Origin: Arenimonas sp.
GTDB lineage: Bacteria; Pseudomonadota; Alphaproteobacteria; Rhizobiales; Rhizobiaceae
Length of the DNA: 64,000 bases
NCBI GenBank assembly: GCA_019459145.1
Contig: JAIBEK010000055.1
Location: 1-64,000 of the forward strand
Reading direction: 5' to 3'
A program made the position numbers and the translations under genes. The notes below the pieces were generated by a model that saw only the letters and a list, made by a program, of their open reading frames with translations, searched no databases and had not been told where the DNA came from. Shown in pieces: positions 1-8,921 of the stretch; the stretch's first letter is position 1, and every line of letters starts with the position of its first letter.

Positions 1-1086
1 GCGCCGGGACACGTCGTCGCGCATGAGGGCGCCAAGCTCGATCAGCGGATCGGCGCTCGGCTGGCCGGTTGCTTCACCCGGCGCCTCGGTGGCGATGTCG
101 ATCTTCTCGATCCAGGCGCGGCCGAGCCCCTCGGCGCGTTGGTACGCCTCGGCGGGCAACAGGTCGCGGTCGCGCCGCAGCCGCCAGGACAGCGGCGTGG
201 TGCCGACCAGCGAAAGGCGCGCGACGAGATGATCGGAGGTGGCGCTGCCGCGGGCTTGGGCAACCGCCTTTTCGATGACCTCGACGGCATCGAACCAGGT
301 CGTGGTTGTGCTCAGGTCGACGGCAATGCGGGCAAATTCGGCCAGGCTGGTGAAGCGCTCCTCGATGGTGATGCGGCGGTCGTCATGCACCGTGACCAGC
401 GACACGCTCTTCGGTCCCGCCTCGTTGATGTCGCGTCCCTGCGGCATGCCCGGCATGATTACGGTCGATCGGCCGGCATGCTGGCTGCGCTGGTGGATGT
501 GGCCGAGCGCCCAATAGTCGAAACCGGAGGCCTGGAGATCGGCAAGGCTGCAAGGGGCGTAGACGTCGTGGCCGGCGGCGCCGGCAAGGCTCGTGTGCAT
601 GATGCCGATATTGATCCGATCCGGCAGCGGTGCCCGGTATTTCGGCAGCAGACCTTCGGGCGCCTGCGGGCGGGCGAAGCTCAGGCCGTGGATCGCGATG
701 CCCAGCCCGCCCTTCTCGACTTCGACCGCCTCTGCCCGGTCGGAATAGACCTTCACCGAGGGCGGCAGGATCAGTTCCTGGGTAATGCGCGAAAGCGCAT
801 CGTGATTGCCGCGGATGGTGTAGACGGCGATACCGGCCTCGGACAACCGCTGCATCTGGGAGGCCAGAAAGCGGGCCGTCTTCATCGATGTCTGGTCGCC
901 GTCGTAGAGGTCGCCGGCAATGATCAGGGCATCGACCTGCTCGGCCATACACAGATCGACGATGGCCACCAGCGCCTGGCGGGTCGAGTCGCCGATCAGT
1001 TCGGCCAGCGACGGGTTGCGCAGCGAGAGTGAGCGCAGCGGAGAATCGAGATGGATGTCGGCGGTGTGGACGAAGCGGAAGGCCAT
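1..1086 (-). CDS. SbcD/YhaO-like metallophosphoesterase, DNA repair nuclease subunit (C-terminus cut by window edge)
   Basis: The minus-strand frame opens with MAFRFVHTADIHLDSPL and stays open to base 1, giving 362 codons without a stop. Calcineurin-like metallophosphoesterase motifs are in the expected order: DIHLD near residue 10, GDLYDGD near 62, GNHDA near 94 and GHIHQ near 185. This architecture is that of the SbcD/Mre11-like exonuclease called YhaO, which normally pairs with a large SbcC-like ATPase (YhaN). That partner would lie downstream, beyond the left edge. The ATG at 1086 is chosen because family members start at this motif; the upstream Shine-Dalgarno is weak (AGGA about 14 bases away). 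The gene is divergent from the TetR-efflux operon, so the 195-base gap holds promoters for both sides. The family is clear; the partner is inferred. Confidence 0.85.
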   Translation of the reverse strand, partial: MAFRFVHTADIHLDSPLRSLSLRNPSLAELIGDSTRQALVAIVDLCMAEQVDALIIAGDLYDGDQTSMKTARFLASQMQRLSEAGIAVYTIRGNHDALSRITQELILPPSVKVYSDRAEAVEVEKGGLGIAIHGLSFARPQAPEGLLPKYRAPLPDRINIGIMHTSLAGAAGHDVYAPCSLADLQASGFDYWALGHIHQRSQHAGRSTVIMPGMPQGRDINEAGPKSVSLVTVHDDRRITIEERFTSLAEFARIAVDLSTTTTWFDAVEVIEKAVAQARGSATSDHLVARLSLVGTTPLSWRLRRDRDLLPAEAYQRAEGLGRAWIEKIDIATEAPGEATGQPSADPLIELGALMRDDVSRR

Positions 1087-1213
1087 CAGCGGGTCAATCT
1101 GGTCCTGTCAATACGGGTGTGGTCGCAGGTTCGGCTGAGGCGCGCCGGGATGTTTCGACGATATAGGTACATTCACGGCGGCAACAAGTGATTTCGCAAG
1201 GCTCGCGCTCCGG

Positions 1214-1242
1214 TTGACAAAAGTCAGCTGTCGAATTATGAC
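1214..1242 (+). promoter_or_regulatory. Candidate sigma-70 promoter of the TetR-RND efflux operon
   Basis: A perfect TTGACA at 1214-1219 is followed by a 17-base spacer and TATGAC at 1237-1242. It lies 39 bases upstream of the TetR start, and its -10 hexamer overlaps the left arm of the large palindrome at 1238-1269. That arrangement suits autorepression. Assigned by motif match only. Confidence 0.6.
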
Positions 1243-1269
1243 TGACGAAATTCGAAATTCGTCAGTCAT
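1238..1269. promoter_or_regulatory. 32-bp palindromic operator, probably for the adjacent TetR repressor
   Basis: Two perfect 12-base arms (ATGACTGACGAA and its reverse complement) flank an 8-base centre that itself contains the palindrome TTCGAA. Only one symmetric position pair is mismatched across 32 bases. The element covers the -10 region of the candidate promoter and ends 12 bases before the TetR ATG. It is therefore best read as the binding site of the TetR protein, repressing its own operon. Confidence 0.75.
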
Positions 1270-1280
1270 CAGGACTTCGC

Positions 1281-1904
1281 ATGGACATCTTGGATATCGA
1301 CAGTGACGGTCCCTCGCCGGACAGCGAGGTTCGCCAGGAAAACGTGAGGCGGATCCTCGATTCCGCCGAGCGGCTGTTTCGCCACTACGGCTACAGCAAG
1401 ACCACCGTTGCCGACATCGCACGGGATCTCGGCATGTCGCCGGCCAACATCTACCGCTTCTTCGAATCGAAGAACGAAATCCTCCAGGCGCTGTGCAGTC
1501 GCATGCTCGGGGCTGGACATGCGCTGGCATTGCAGATCGCCGCCCTGCCGATCAGCGCCGAGGAGCGTCTGCGCCGCTATGTCGAGACGGAGCACCGGCT
1601 GACCGTCGAGACCATGATGGACGCGCAGAAGGTTCACGAAATGGTGGTCGTGGCGATCGAGCAGAACTGGGATGTGATCGACCGGCACATCGACCGTCTG
1701 ACCGACGTGGTACAGAAGATCATCGAGGACGGGATCGCCGCCGGAGAGTTTCCCCGACAGGATGCGCGGGTCGCTGCCCGCTGTTTTGGCGCGAGCATTG
1801 CCCTGCTCAGCCATCCGCAGTTGGTGGCGCAATGCCTTTGCAAGGAAAACCGCGCCTCGCCCCAGGAACTGACCGACTTCGCGATTCGCGCACTCAAGGC
1901 CTGA
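1281..1904 (+). CDS. TetR/AcrR family transcriptional repressor of the downstream RND efflux genes
   Basis: This 207-residue protein has a TetR N-terminal helix-turn-helix at about residues 18-64: ILDSAERLFRHYGYSKTTV, then IARDLGMSPANIYRFFESK. The C-terminal half is an alpha-helical ligand-binding and dimerisation region without a signature I can assign to a ligand. It is 79 bases upstream of an adaptor-RND pair on the same strand, the standard layout of a local efflux regulator. The palindrome at 1238-1269 overlaps its promoter, so autorepression relieved by a pump substrate is likely. There is no strong Shine-Dalgarno at the ATG, although the translated start matches the family. Confidence 0.88.
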   Translation: MDILDIDSDGPSPDSEVRQENVRRILDSAERLFRHYGYSKTTVADIARDLGMSPANIYRFFESKNEILQALCSRMLGAGHALALQIAALPISAEERLRRYVETEHRLTVETMMDAQKVHEMVVVAIEQNWDVIDRHIDRLTDVVQKIIEDGIAAGEFPRQDARVAARCFGASIALLSHPQLVAQCLCKENRASPQELTDFAIRALKA

Positions 1905-1983
1905 GCCGCGGGTCGAAATCGCATGCCAGATTTAGAAAATACACGACCAGCCGCGAAGCCCTTTCGCCGAGGATAGACGTGCC

Positions 1984-3114
1984 ATGTCCCAGAGAGCCTT
2001 CCTCACCCTGTTGCTCGTTGCAGCGCTCGCCGGCTGCTCGGCCGAAACCGCCGAAGCGCCCAAGGAAACCGTGCGCCCGGTCAAGGTCGTCGCGGTCGCA
2101 GAAGCGTCAACGACACGCGAACTCTCCTATTCGGGCGCGGTCAGGGCCCGCAGCGAAGCGCCGGCCGGCTTCCGCGTCGGCGGCAAGGTCGTCGAACGGG
2201 CCGTCAATATCGGCGATCGCGTGCGCGCCGGCGATGTGCTCGCCCGGCTTGACGCGACCGACTATGAGTTATCCGTCACAAGCGCCCGTGCCAATCTCGT
2301 CGCCGCCGAACGGCAGGTGGAGACTGCGGACTTCGCCCGGAAACGGGCCGAGCAACTGTTCAAGCAGCAGGTGGCAGCCAAGGCCCAGCTCGAACAGGCG
2401 CAGCTTGCCTTTAACCAGGCGGTGGCGGCGCGGGATTCGGCACGGTCCGTGCTCGCCCAGGCCAAGAACCAGGTCGGCTATACCGTTCTGACAGCCGACA
2501 AGGACGGCATCGTCACGGCGACCCCTGCGGATGCCGGCCAGGTGGTGGCCGCCGGAAGCCCGGTCGTGACGGTTGCCGTCGACGGCGAAAAGGAAGTGTC
2601 TATCGCGGTTCCGGAGGGCGATGTCCTTGCCTTCACCCCCGGCAAGGTCGTCGAGGTTGGGTTGTGGTCCGACCGGACCGTCGCGCTTAAGGGCGCCGTT
2701 CGCGAGGTGGCGGGCAGTGCAGACGCTACCTCACGCACCTTCGCCATACGCATTTCGCTTCCGGCCGATGACCGGGTGCTGCTCGGCATGACGGCAACGG
2801 TCAAGGCGGTTGCCGATGGCGATCAGCCGCTGTTCAGCTTGCCGCTGAGCGCGCTGGCGCGCGATCCGTCAGATCGGCCGATGGTCTGGACGGTCGATCC
2901 TGTGGCCAAGACAGTGCACGAGCGCCCGGTCAGCGTCGTCGATTTCTCCGAAGCCGGGGTGCGTGTCTCCGACGGCTTGCAGGCCGGTGACCTTGTCGTC
3001 GTGGCCGGAACCCAGTTCATGACCGAAAATCTCGAAGTCAAGCTTGCGGAGGAGCATGCGGCGCATGCGCTTCCGACGCACGGCAACCTCGCCGCAGCCA
3101 GCCAGACGCACTGA
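1984..3114 (+). CDS. RND efflux periplasmic adaptor (membrane fusion protein), lipoprotein
   Basis: This 376-residue adaptor would link an inner-membrane RND pump to an outer membrane channel. The N-terminus is a lipoprotein signal ending in the lipobox LAGC, with Cys at about residue 19. After it come the lipoyl-like half motif (GGKVVERAVNIGDRVRAGDVLARL, residues about 61-84, given here in halves: GGKVVERAVN and IGDRVRAGDVLARL), an alpha-helical hairpin at about 95-160 rich in Ala, Gln and Arg, the second lipoyl half (GIVTATPADAGQVVAAGSPV) and beta-barrel domains. It sits between the TetR gene and the permease at 3145, 30 bases upstream of the latter, so the three form one operon. No dedicated outer membrane factor follows; a TolC-like protein elsewhere is presumably shared. 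Confidence 0.9.
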   Translation: MSQRAFLTLLLVAALAGCSAETAEAPKETVRPVKVVAVAEASTTRELSYSGAVRARSEAPAGFRVGGKVVERAVNIGDRVRAGDVLARLDATDYELSVTSARANLVAAERQVETADFARKRAEQLFKQQVAAKAQLEQAQLAFNQAVAARDSARSVLAQAKNQVGYTVLTADKDGIVTATPADAGQVVAAGSPVVTVAVDGEKEVSIAVPEGDVLAFTPGKVVEVGLWSDRTVALKGAVREVAGSADATSRTFAIRISLPADDRVLLGMTATVKAVADGDQPLFSLPLSALARDPSDRPMVWTVDPVAKTVHERPVSVVDFSEAGVRVSDGLQAGDLVVVAGTQFMTENLEVKLAEEHAAHALPTHGNLAAASQTH

Positions 3115-3144
3115 TCGCGACCCCTTGAAGAGCGGATAAACGCC

Positions 3145-6100
3145 ATGACCACGTCCACGAATGACAAGGGCTCCTTCAATCTGTCGCGTTGGGCGATCGC
3201 CCATCCGAGCATGGCGCGCTTTCTGTTCGGCCTCATCCTGATCGCCGGGGTGCTCGGCCTGATGCGCATGGGCCAGAAGGAAGACCCCGATTTCACCTTC
3301 CGCGTCATGGTCGTCCAGGCCGTCTGGCCCGGCGCTTCGATCACCGACATGCAGGACCAGGTGGTCAACAAGATCGAGCGCAAGCTTCAGGAAGTGCCGC
3401 ATCTCGACTGGGTGAAATCCTACACCCGCGCCGGCAGCGCCATCATCACGCTGCAGGTCAAGGGCGATACGGATGCCGACGATGTGGCCGATGCCTTCTA
3501 CCAGGCGCGCAAGAAGGTCGGCGACATTTCCAGCGAGCTGCCGGAAGGCCTGCTCGGTCCTTACTTCAACGACGAGTTCGGTGACACCTTCATCACGCTC
3601 CATTCGCTGTCGGGCGAGGGCTACAGCTTTCCCGAGCTGAAGGCCTATGCCATCCAGGCGCGCGACATGCTGCTGACGACGCCGGGTGTCGAGAAGGCCG
3701 CAATCCTCGGCGACCAGCCGCAGAAGATCTACATCGACGTCTCGTCCAAGGTGCTGGCCGAACGGGGCCTCACCTTCAACGACCTCAAGAACGCGCTGGC
3801 GGGGCAGAACGCCATCGATCCGGCCGGCACGATCGACACCGGCGAGCGCTCCGTGCGCATATCGGTCGATGGCGGCCTCGGCCGGGCGGACGACATTCGC
3901 GAACTCCGGCTGCGGGCCGGCCAGCAGGTGACCCGCCTCGGCGATATCGCTACCGTCACCGAAGGCACCGAGGAACCGTTTCAGCGCAAGTTCCGCTTCA
4001 ACGGGAAGGACAGCGTGCAGGTCGGCGTCGTCATGGCCAAGGGCTTCAACGTCACCGATGTCGGCAAGGCGGTCGAGGAGACGCTGCAGCGGTTCGAAGC
4101 CTCCCTGCCGCACGGGGTGGAGGTTTCGCAGATCTCCAACCAGCCGGAAGTCGTGCGCGAGGCCATCGGCGAGTTCATGAAGGCGCTGCTCGAGGCGCTT
4201 GCCATCGTGCTCGTCGTGTCCTTCCTGTCGATCGGCTGGCGTTCCGGCCTCGTCATCGCCATCGCCATCCCGCTGGTGCTCGCCGCCACCTTCGCCATCA
4301 TGTACGAGCTCGGCATCGACTTGCAGCGCATCTCGCTCGGGGCCCTGATCATCGCGCTCGGTCTTCTGGTCGATGACGCGATGATCGTCGTCGAGATGAT
4401 GGAGCGAAAGCTGGAGGAGGGGCTGCACAAGATCGATGCGGCGAGTTTCGCCTATACCTCCACGGCCTTCCCCATGCTGACCGGTACGTTGATCACCACC
4501 GCGGGCTTCATCCCGGTCGGTTTCGCCGCCTCGACCGCCGGCGAATATGTGCGCACGCTGTTCTATGTGGTCGGGATTTCGCTCGTCGTCTCATGGTTCG
4601 TCGCGGTCTATTTCACCCCCTGGCTCGGCTACATGATCCTCAAGCAGCGGCATCATGCCGGCAGCCATCAGGACGTGTTCGACACCGGCTTCTATCGCCG
4701 GCTCCGCTCGACCGTCGGATGGGCGGTCCGCCACCGGATTATCGTGCTCGCCTTGACGATCGCGACCTTCTTTGCCAGCCTGTGGTCCTTCCAGTTCATT
4801 CCGCAGAGCTTCTTTCCGGCGTCCTCGCGCCCGGAAATCCTCGTCGATCTGTGGCTGCCGGAAGGCACCAGCATTCACGAGGTGGAAACCCAGGCAAAGG
4901 CGCTCGAAGAGCGCATCATGGACGATGCCGACAAGCGCTTCATTGCCACCTATATCGGCGAGGGCGCGCCGCGCTTCTTCCTGCCGCTCGACCAGCAATT
5001 GCGCAATCCGAACTTCGCCCAGTTGCTGGTCATGGCCAATGACGAGCCGGCGCGCGAACGGCTGATCGTCAAGTTGCGCAGCATTCTGGCCGAGGATTTT
5101 CCGGCGATCCGCGCCAAGGTCGACCGTCTCTTCCTTGGCCCGCCGACGGGCTGGCCGGTGCAGATTCGCGTGCTTGGACCCGATCGCGCCGAGGTGCGGC
5201 GTATCGCTGATGAAGTCAAAGCGGTCTACTCCGCCCATCCGTTGCTTTCGGCCGTCCACGATGATTGGCTGGAGCCGGTGCCGGCAATGAGGCTCGTGGT
5301 CGACCAGGACCGCGCGCGTGCGCTCGGCGTTACCTCGCAGCGCCTTCGACAGATGCTGCAGGCAACGATGAGCGGCGCGCCGCTGGCCGATGTCCGCGCC
5401 GGGGAGGAGACGATTTCCATCGTTGCCCGCGAGCCGGAGGAGAGCCGCAAGCTGCTGACCGCCGTGAACTCTGTCTATATCCCGACCGACAACGGCGCCT
5501 TCGTGCCGCTGTCGCAGGTCGCTCGTGTCGTCCCGGTCTTGGAACAGGGCATCGAATGGCGGCGCGATCGCCTGCCGTCGATCACCGTGCGGGCGACCCT
5601 GCCGGACGGTGTGCAGTCCAACGAGGTCGTCTCGGAAATTTTTGGCCAGTTGCAGCCCCTGCGCGACGGGCTGGCCCCCGGCTACAAGATCGAGGTGCAG
5701 GGCGGAGCGGAAGACAGCGCCGAAAGCCAGGCCTCGATCGCCGCCAAGGCGCCGATCATGTTGCTCGTCATCGTCGTGCTGCTGATGATCCAGCTGCAGC
5801 ATTTCGGCAAGGCGATGCTGGTGCTCGCCACCGGCCCGCTCGGCATCATTGGCGCGGCCGCGGCCCTGTTGATCTCCGGCGCGCCGTTCGGCTTCGTCGC
5901 CATCCTCGGGGTCATTGCGCTGCTCGGCATCATCATCCGCAATTCGATCATCCTGATCGACCAGATCGACCAGGATATCGCGGCGGGCATGGAGCGTTCC
6001 GAGGCGATCATCGGTTCGGCGATTCGCCGTTTCCGGCCGATCGTCCTGACCGCCCTGACCGCGGTGCTGGCGCTGATTCCGATTTCGCGCGGCGTGTTCT

Positions 6101-6285
6101 GGGGGCCGCTCGCCTATGCGATGATGGGCGGCATCCTGGTGGCGACGGTGCTCACCATTCTCGTCCTGCCGGCGGCCTACGCCTTGTTCTTCGGCCGTGA
6201 GCCGAAGGCCAGGGGCGATCGCGACGGGGAGGTCGACGTGGTCGGAAACCAGAACCGCACGTCGCCTGCCGCCGCCGCGGAATAG
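3145..6285 (+). CDS. RND efflux transporter permease (AcrB/HAE-like)
   Basis: At 1046 residues it has full RND pump length. The first transmembrane helix starts near residue 25, a large periplasmic loop follows, then a helix bundle at about 340-540, a second loop and a C-terminal bundle at about 865-1025. The proton-relay pair is visible in LLVDDAMIVVE (Asp410-Asp411), matching the paired aspartates of AcrB helix 4. The C-terminus is short and charged. Its adaptor is 30 bases upstream and the TetR gene is first in the operon. The substrate cannot be read from sequence; the more divergent, TriC/VexF-like HAE pumps are the nearest type I would suggest. Transcription should be controlled by the 1238-1269 operator. 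Confidence 0.92.
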   Translation: MTTSTNDKGSFNLSRWAIAHPSMARFLFGLILIAGVLGLMRMGQKEDPDFTFRVMVVQAVWPGASITDMQDQVVNKIERKLQEVPHLDWVKSYTRAGSAIITLQVKGDTDADDVADAFYQARKKVGDISSELPEGLLGPYFNDEFGDTFITLHSLSGEGYSFPELKAYAIQARDMLLTTPGVEKAAILGDQPQKIYIDVSSKVLAERGLTFNDLKNALAGQNAIDPAGTIDTGERSVRISVDGGLGRADDIRELRLRAGQQVTRLGDIATVTEGTEEPFQRKFRFNGKDSVQVGVVMAKGFNVTDVGKAVEETLQRFEASLPHGVEVSQISNQPEVVREAIGEFMKALLEALAIVLVVSFLSIGWRSGLVIAIAIPLVLAATFAIMYELGIDLQRISLGALIIALGLLVDDAMIVVEMMERKLEEGLHKIDAASFAYTSTAFPMLTGTLITTAGFIPVGFAASTAGEYVRTLFYVVGISLVVSWFVAVYFTPWLGYMILKQRHHAGSHQDVFDTGFYRRLRSTVGWAVRHRIIVLALTIATFFASLWSFQFIPQSFFPASSRPEILVDLWLPEGTSIHEVETQAKALEERIMDDADKRFIATYIGEGAPRFFLPLDQQLRNPNFAQLLVMANDEPARERLIVKLRSILAEDFPAIRAKVDRLFLGPPTGWPVQIRVLGPDRAEVRRIADEVKAVYSAHPLLSAVHDDWLEPVPAMRLVVDQDRARALGVTSQRLRQMLQATMSGAPLADVRAGEETISIVAREPEESRKLLTAVNSVYIPTDNGAFVPLSQVARVVPVLEQGIEWRRDRLPSITVRATLPDGVQSNEVVSEIFGQLQPLRDGLAPGYKIEVQGGAEDSAESQASIAAKAPIMLLVIVVLLMIQLQHFGKAMLVLATGPLGIIGAAAALLISGAPFGFVAILGVIALLGIIIRNSIILIDQIDQDIAAGMERSEAIIGSAIRRFRPIVLTALTAVLALIPISRGVFWGPLAYAMMGGILVATVLTILVLPAAYALFFGREPKARGDRDGEVDVVGNQNRTSPAAAAE

Positions 6286-6292
6286 GCAAGGC

Positions 6293-7288
6293 TCAGCGGT
6301 TGACGTCGATGACGACGCGGCCGCGGATCTGCCCGGCGATGATGGCGTCGGCCAATTCCGGCAGTTTCGACATCGGTTCGACCGTGGTCAGGGCCGTCAG
6401 GTGGGCGCGGTCGAGGTGGTCGGCAAGCGTGCGCCAGGCGCGCTCGCGTTTCACCATCGGCGCGAAGACCGAATCGACGCCGATCAGCGCGACCCCGCGC
6501 AGGATGTGGGGCAGGACGGTTGCCGGCAGGTCGGCGCCGCCGGCCAGGCCGCAGGCTGCGACCGCGCCGCCATAGACCGTCTGGGACAGCGCGTTGGCGA
6601 GCGTCGTCGAACCGACGCTGTCGACGGTGCCCGACCAGAGTTCCTTCTGCAAGGGAGCGCCCTTTTCCGCAAGGCTGGCGCGATCGACGAAAGCGCTGGC
6701 GCCGAGTGAAGCCAGATAGTCGTGTGTCTCCGGCCTTCCGGTCGAAGCCGTGACCTTGTAGCCCTTGGCGGCGAGCAGGCTGACGGCGACCGAGCCGACG
6801 CCGCCGGCGGCACCGGTCACCAGCACCTCGCCGTCGCCCGGCTTGATCACGCCCCAGTCCTCCAGCGCGTTGACGCAGAGGGCCGCCGTATAGCCGGCAG
6901 TGCCGATCGCCATCGACTGTTCGAGCGTGAAGGCATCGGGAAGCGCCATAAGCCATTCCGCCTTGACCTTCTGGAAGCGGGAATAACCGCCCCATTCCGT
7001 CTCCGACATGCCGAAGCCGTTGAGCACGACCTTGTCGCCGGCCTTCCACAGTGGCGAGCGGGACGAAACGACGGTGCCGGCAAGATCGGCGCCCGCGACC
7101 ATCGGCGTGCGTCGCGCGATGCGGCCCTTGCCGGAGACCGACAGCCCGTCCTTGTAGTTGAGCGTCGAATAGGCGATCTCCACCAGCACGTCATTGTCGG
7201 GCAGGTCGTCCAGCGTCAACTGGCGGAAGCCCGCCTTGGGCTTGCCCTCGACGGTGTCGACGACGATCGCGGTGAAATTCTCGCTCAT
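6293..7288 (-). CDS. acuI: MDR-type acrylyl-CoA reductase/quinone oxidoreductase (AcuI/YhdH family)
   Basis: This 331-residue NADPH-dependent medium-chain dehydrogenase/reductase lacks the zinc ligands of alcohol dehydrogenases. Landmarks are LNYKDGLSVSGKG near residue 45, the AGADLAGTV loop near 70 and the nucleotide-binding VTGAAGGVGSVAVSLLA near 150. AcuI reduces acryloyl-CoA to propionyl-CoA, and YhdH is its E. coli relative; this protein has the family's 325-330 residue length. I start it at 7288 (MSENFTAIVVD) because GAGGAGAA lies a few bases upstream; a 48-codon upstream extension has no family similarity. It converges on the RND permease with 7 bases between stops and seems to be a single-gene unit. 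The physiological substrate is inferred from family only. Confidence 0.85.
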   Translation of the reverse strand: MSENFTAIVVDTVEGKPKAGFRQLTLDDLPDNDVLVEIAYSTLNYKDGLSVSGKGRIARRTPMVAGADLAGTVVSSRSPLWKAGDKVVLNGFGMSETEWGGYSRFQKVKAEWLMALPDAFTLEQSMAIGTAGYTAALCVNALEDWGVIKPGDGEVLVTGAAGGVGSVAVSLLAAKGYKVTASTGRPETHDYLASLGASAFVDRASLAEKGAPLQKELWSGTVDSVGSTTLANALSQTVYGGAVAACGLAGGADLPATVLPHILRGVALIGVDSVFAPMVKRERAWRTLADHLDRAHLTALTTVEPMSKLPELADAIIAGQIRGRVVIDVNR

Positions 7289-7449
7289 GGGTTCTCCTCG
7301 CCGATGTGCCGGATGGGTAAAGTGCCGGCCCGGCTTGCCGACGGACAGCCCCGCCGTCCGTGCCAAAGCATGCCACAGACGACGCGACCCCGCCAAACGC
7401 AAAATCCCGCCGGCGGAGGGCGGAATCCGCAAGGACGATGCGCTTTCGC

Positions 7450-8715
7450 TCAGTTGAACTTGTACTTGAGCGTCGCGCTGACGGTATGCGAGGACGGGTC
7501 GATCTCGAGGATGCCGGCGGAGGCGAGATCTTCCGTTTCATAGACCGAGTATCGATATTCGGCGCCGACGAAGATCGATTCCGTTACGGCCGTCTCGATG
7601 CCGGCACCAACGGTTATGCCATCGGCCGACCAGTCGTAAAGCGATCCCGTCAGGTCGGAGCCGATCTCGAAATCCTGACGGGTCCAGCCGCCAAGGGCGT
7701 AGACCAGCGTCGAAGCCGTCGGCTTGTAGCCGATGCGGCCGATGATGTCATAACCACGATCGGCGTCGATACTGCCCTCGACCAGCCCGGCGAGGTCGAG
7801 CGTGGTCGCCGTCGAGGCGAAGCGAGCATCCGCCTGGATACCGGCAACGAAGCCGTTCGAGAATTCGTGGTCATATCCGACGCCGAGCGACCCGGACACA
7901 CCCTCGCCGCCGATGCCGTTCAACGCGGTGTCGAGCAGAGGAATGCCGAGTTCGTGCACCAGACCGCTGCCGCCGGCCGCGCCGATCACGTAAAAGCCGG
8001 TCCAGCTGACGGCCGCGGAGCCGAAGTTCTGGCTCGCAGCCGACTGGGCGCCTGCGCCGAAGCGATAGTTCAGGCCGACATGGAAGGTGTGCGAGGAGGG
8101 CTCGGACTCGATATCGACGGCGCCGAGCGAAACCAGGTCGAAGGCGGCGTACTGGCTGTAGCGGTATTCGCCCTTCAGCGAGAGACGATCGGACAGGGCG
8201 GTTTCGAGGCCGAAGCCGGCGGTGAAGCCGTTGCTCTCCCAGTCATCGGAGACGCCGACATTCGAGGACAGGTCGAAATGCTGGTAGCTGTAGCCGCCGA
8301 GCACGTAGACGAGGGTTTCGGGCGTGGCGAGATAACCGGCGCGGGCGATCAGGTCGAAGCCGTAATCGGCGGTGATGTCGCCGGTCAGCAGGCCGCCCAG
8401 CACGGAGAGCTCGCTCTTGATCCCGCCGAGACGGGCAGTGCCGGAAACGCCGAGCAGCATGCGCTCGCTGAGCATGTGGTCATAGCCGATGGTGAATTCA
8501 CCGAAGACACCCTCGGCGCCGATGCCGTTGAAGGACGTGTCGATCAGCGGAATGCCGACTTCATGGACCAGCCCTCCGGCGCCTGCGCCGATGCCGACAT
8601 AGATACCGGACCAATCATAGGTGGCCTGCGGCGCATGCCCGAGCGCGTCGGCAGCCAGAAGCGGTGCGGTCGTGGCTAGAAGTGCCGCTGTAATGGCGGC
8701 TGTGTGTTTGAACAT
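7450..8715 (-). CDS. Outer membrane protein with two tandem Omp25/OmpA-like beta-barrel repeats
   Basis: The 421-residue protein has a signal peptide (MFKHTAAITAALLATTAPLLAA, cut near residue 22; shown as MFKHTAAITAAL then LATTAPLLAA). Two homologous halves follow, at about residues 33-225 and 234-421. Each half opens with W(S/T)G(I/F)YV, carries GLVHE(V/L)GIPL and a YDWS/DDWES-like loop, and closes with a SSHT segment and a strand ending LNYRFGAG or LKYKFN. Rhizobial and Brucella Omp25/31-like proteins normally have one such 8-stranded barrel of about 200-250 residues, so this is a duplicated form. ATG 8715 is preferred over upstream starts because GGGGGA is about 6 bases upstream and the signal peptide begins there. 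A short CCGCC/GGCGG hairpin followed by GATTTTG on the minus strand (7404-7423) could end the transcript. Confidence 0.82.
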   Translation of the reverse strand: MFKHTAAITAALLATTAPLLAADALGHAPQATYDWSGIYVGIGAGAGGLVHEVGIPLIDTSFNGIGAEGVFGEFTIGYDHMLSERMLLGVSGTARLGGIKSELSVLGGLLTGDITADYGFDLIARAGYLATPETLVYVLGGYSYQHFDLSSNVGVSDDWESNGFTAGFGLETALSDRLSLKGEYRYSQYAAFDLVSLGAVDIESEPSSHTFHVGLNYRFGAGAQSAASQNFGSAAVSWTGFYVIGAAGGSGLVHELGIPLLDTALNGIGGEGVSGSLGVGYDHEFSNGFVAGIQADARFASTATTLDLAGLVEGSIDADRGYDIIGRIGYKPTASTLVYALGGWTRQDFEIGSDLTGSLYDWSADGITVGAGIETAVTESIFVGAEYRYSVYETEDLASAGILEIDPSSHTVSATLKYKFN

Positions 8716-8814
8716 GACGGATCCCCCCGAAAATTCCCCTGCGACTGAATGTGTCGGCAGCGCGGCTGGATAAGTCAATCTCGCGGGAAGGAAAACAGTT
8801 CATTGACAAAGGGT

Positions 8815-8855
8815 TAAAAAAGGTCGCTGGGCGCGGCAGGCATTGACGCCTGCCG
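8815..8855 (-). terminator. Possible terminator downstream of ndvA
   Basis: CGGCAGGC (8834-8841) and GCCTGCCG (8848-8855) form a perfect 8-bp stem with a 6-base loop. Read on the minus strand, it lies 67 bases after the ndvA stop and is followed, after about 13 bases, by a run of six T. The distance to the T run is larger than usual for an intrinsic terminator. Confidence 0.4.
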
Positions 8856-8921
8856 GATGCAGCCGATGGAGGGCAATTCGGATTGAGAGATCAACCCGAC
8901 GATGGCGCCGGCTCGCCGAGC

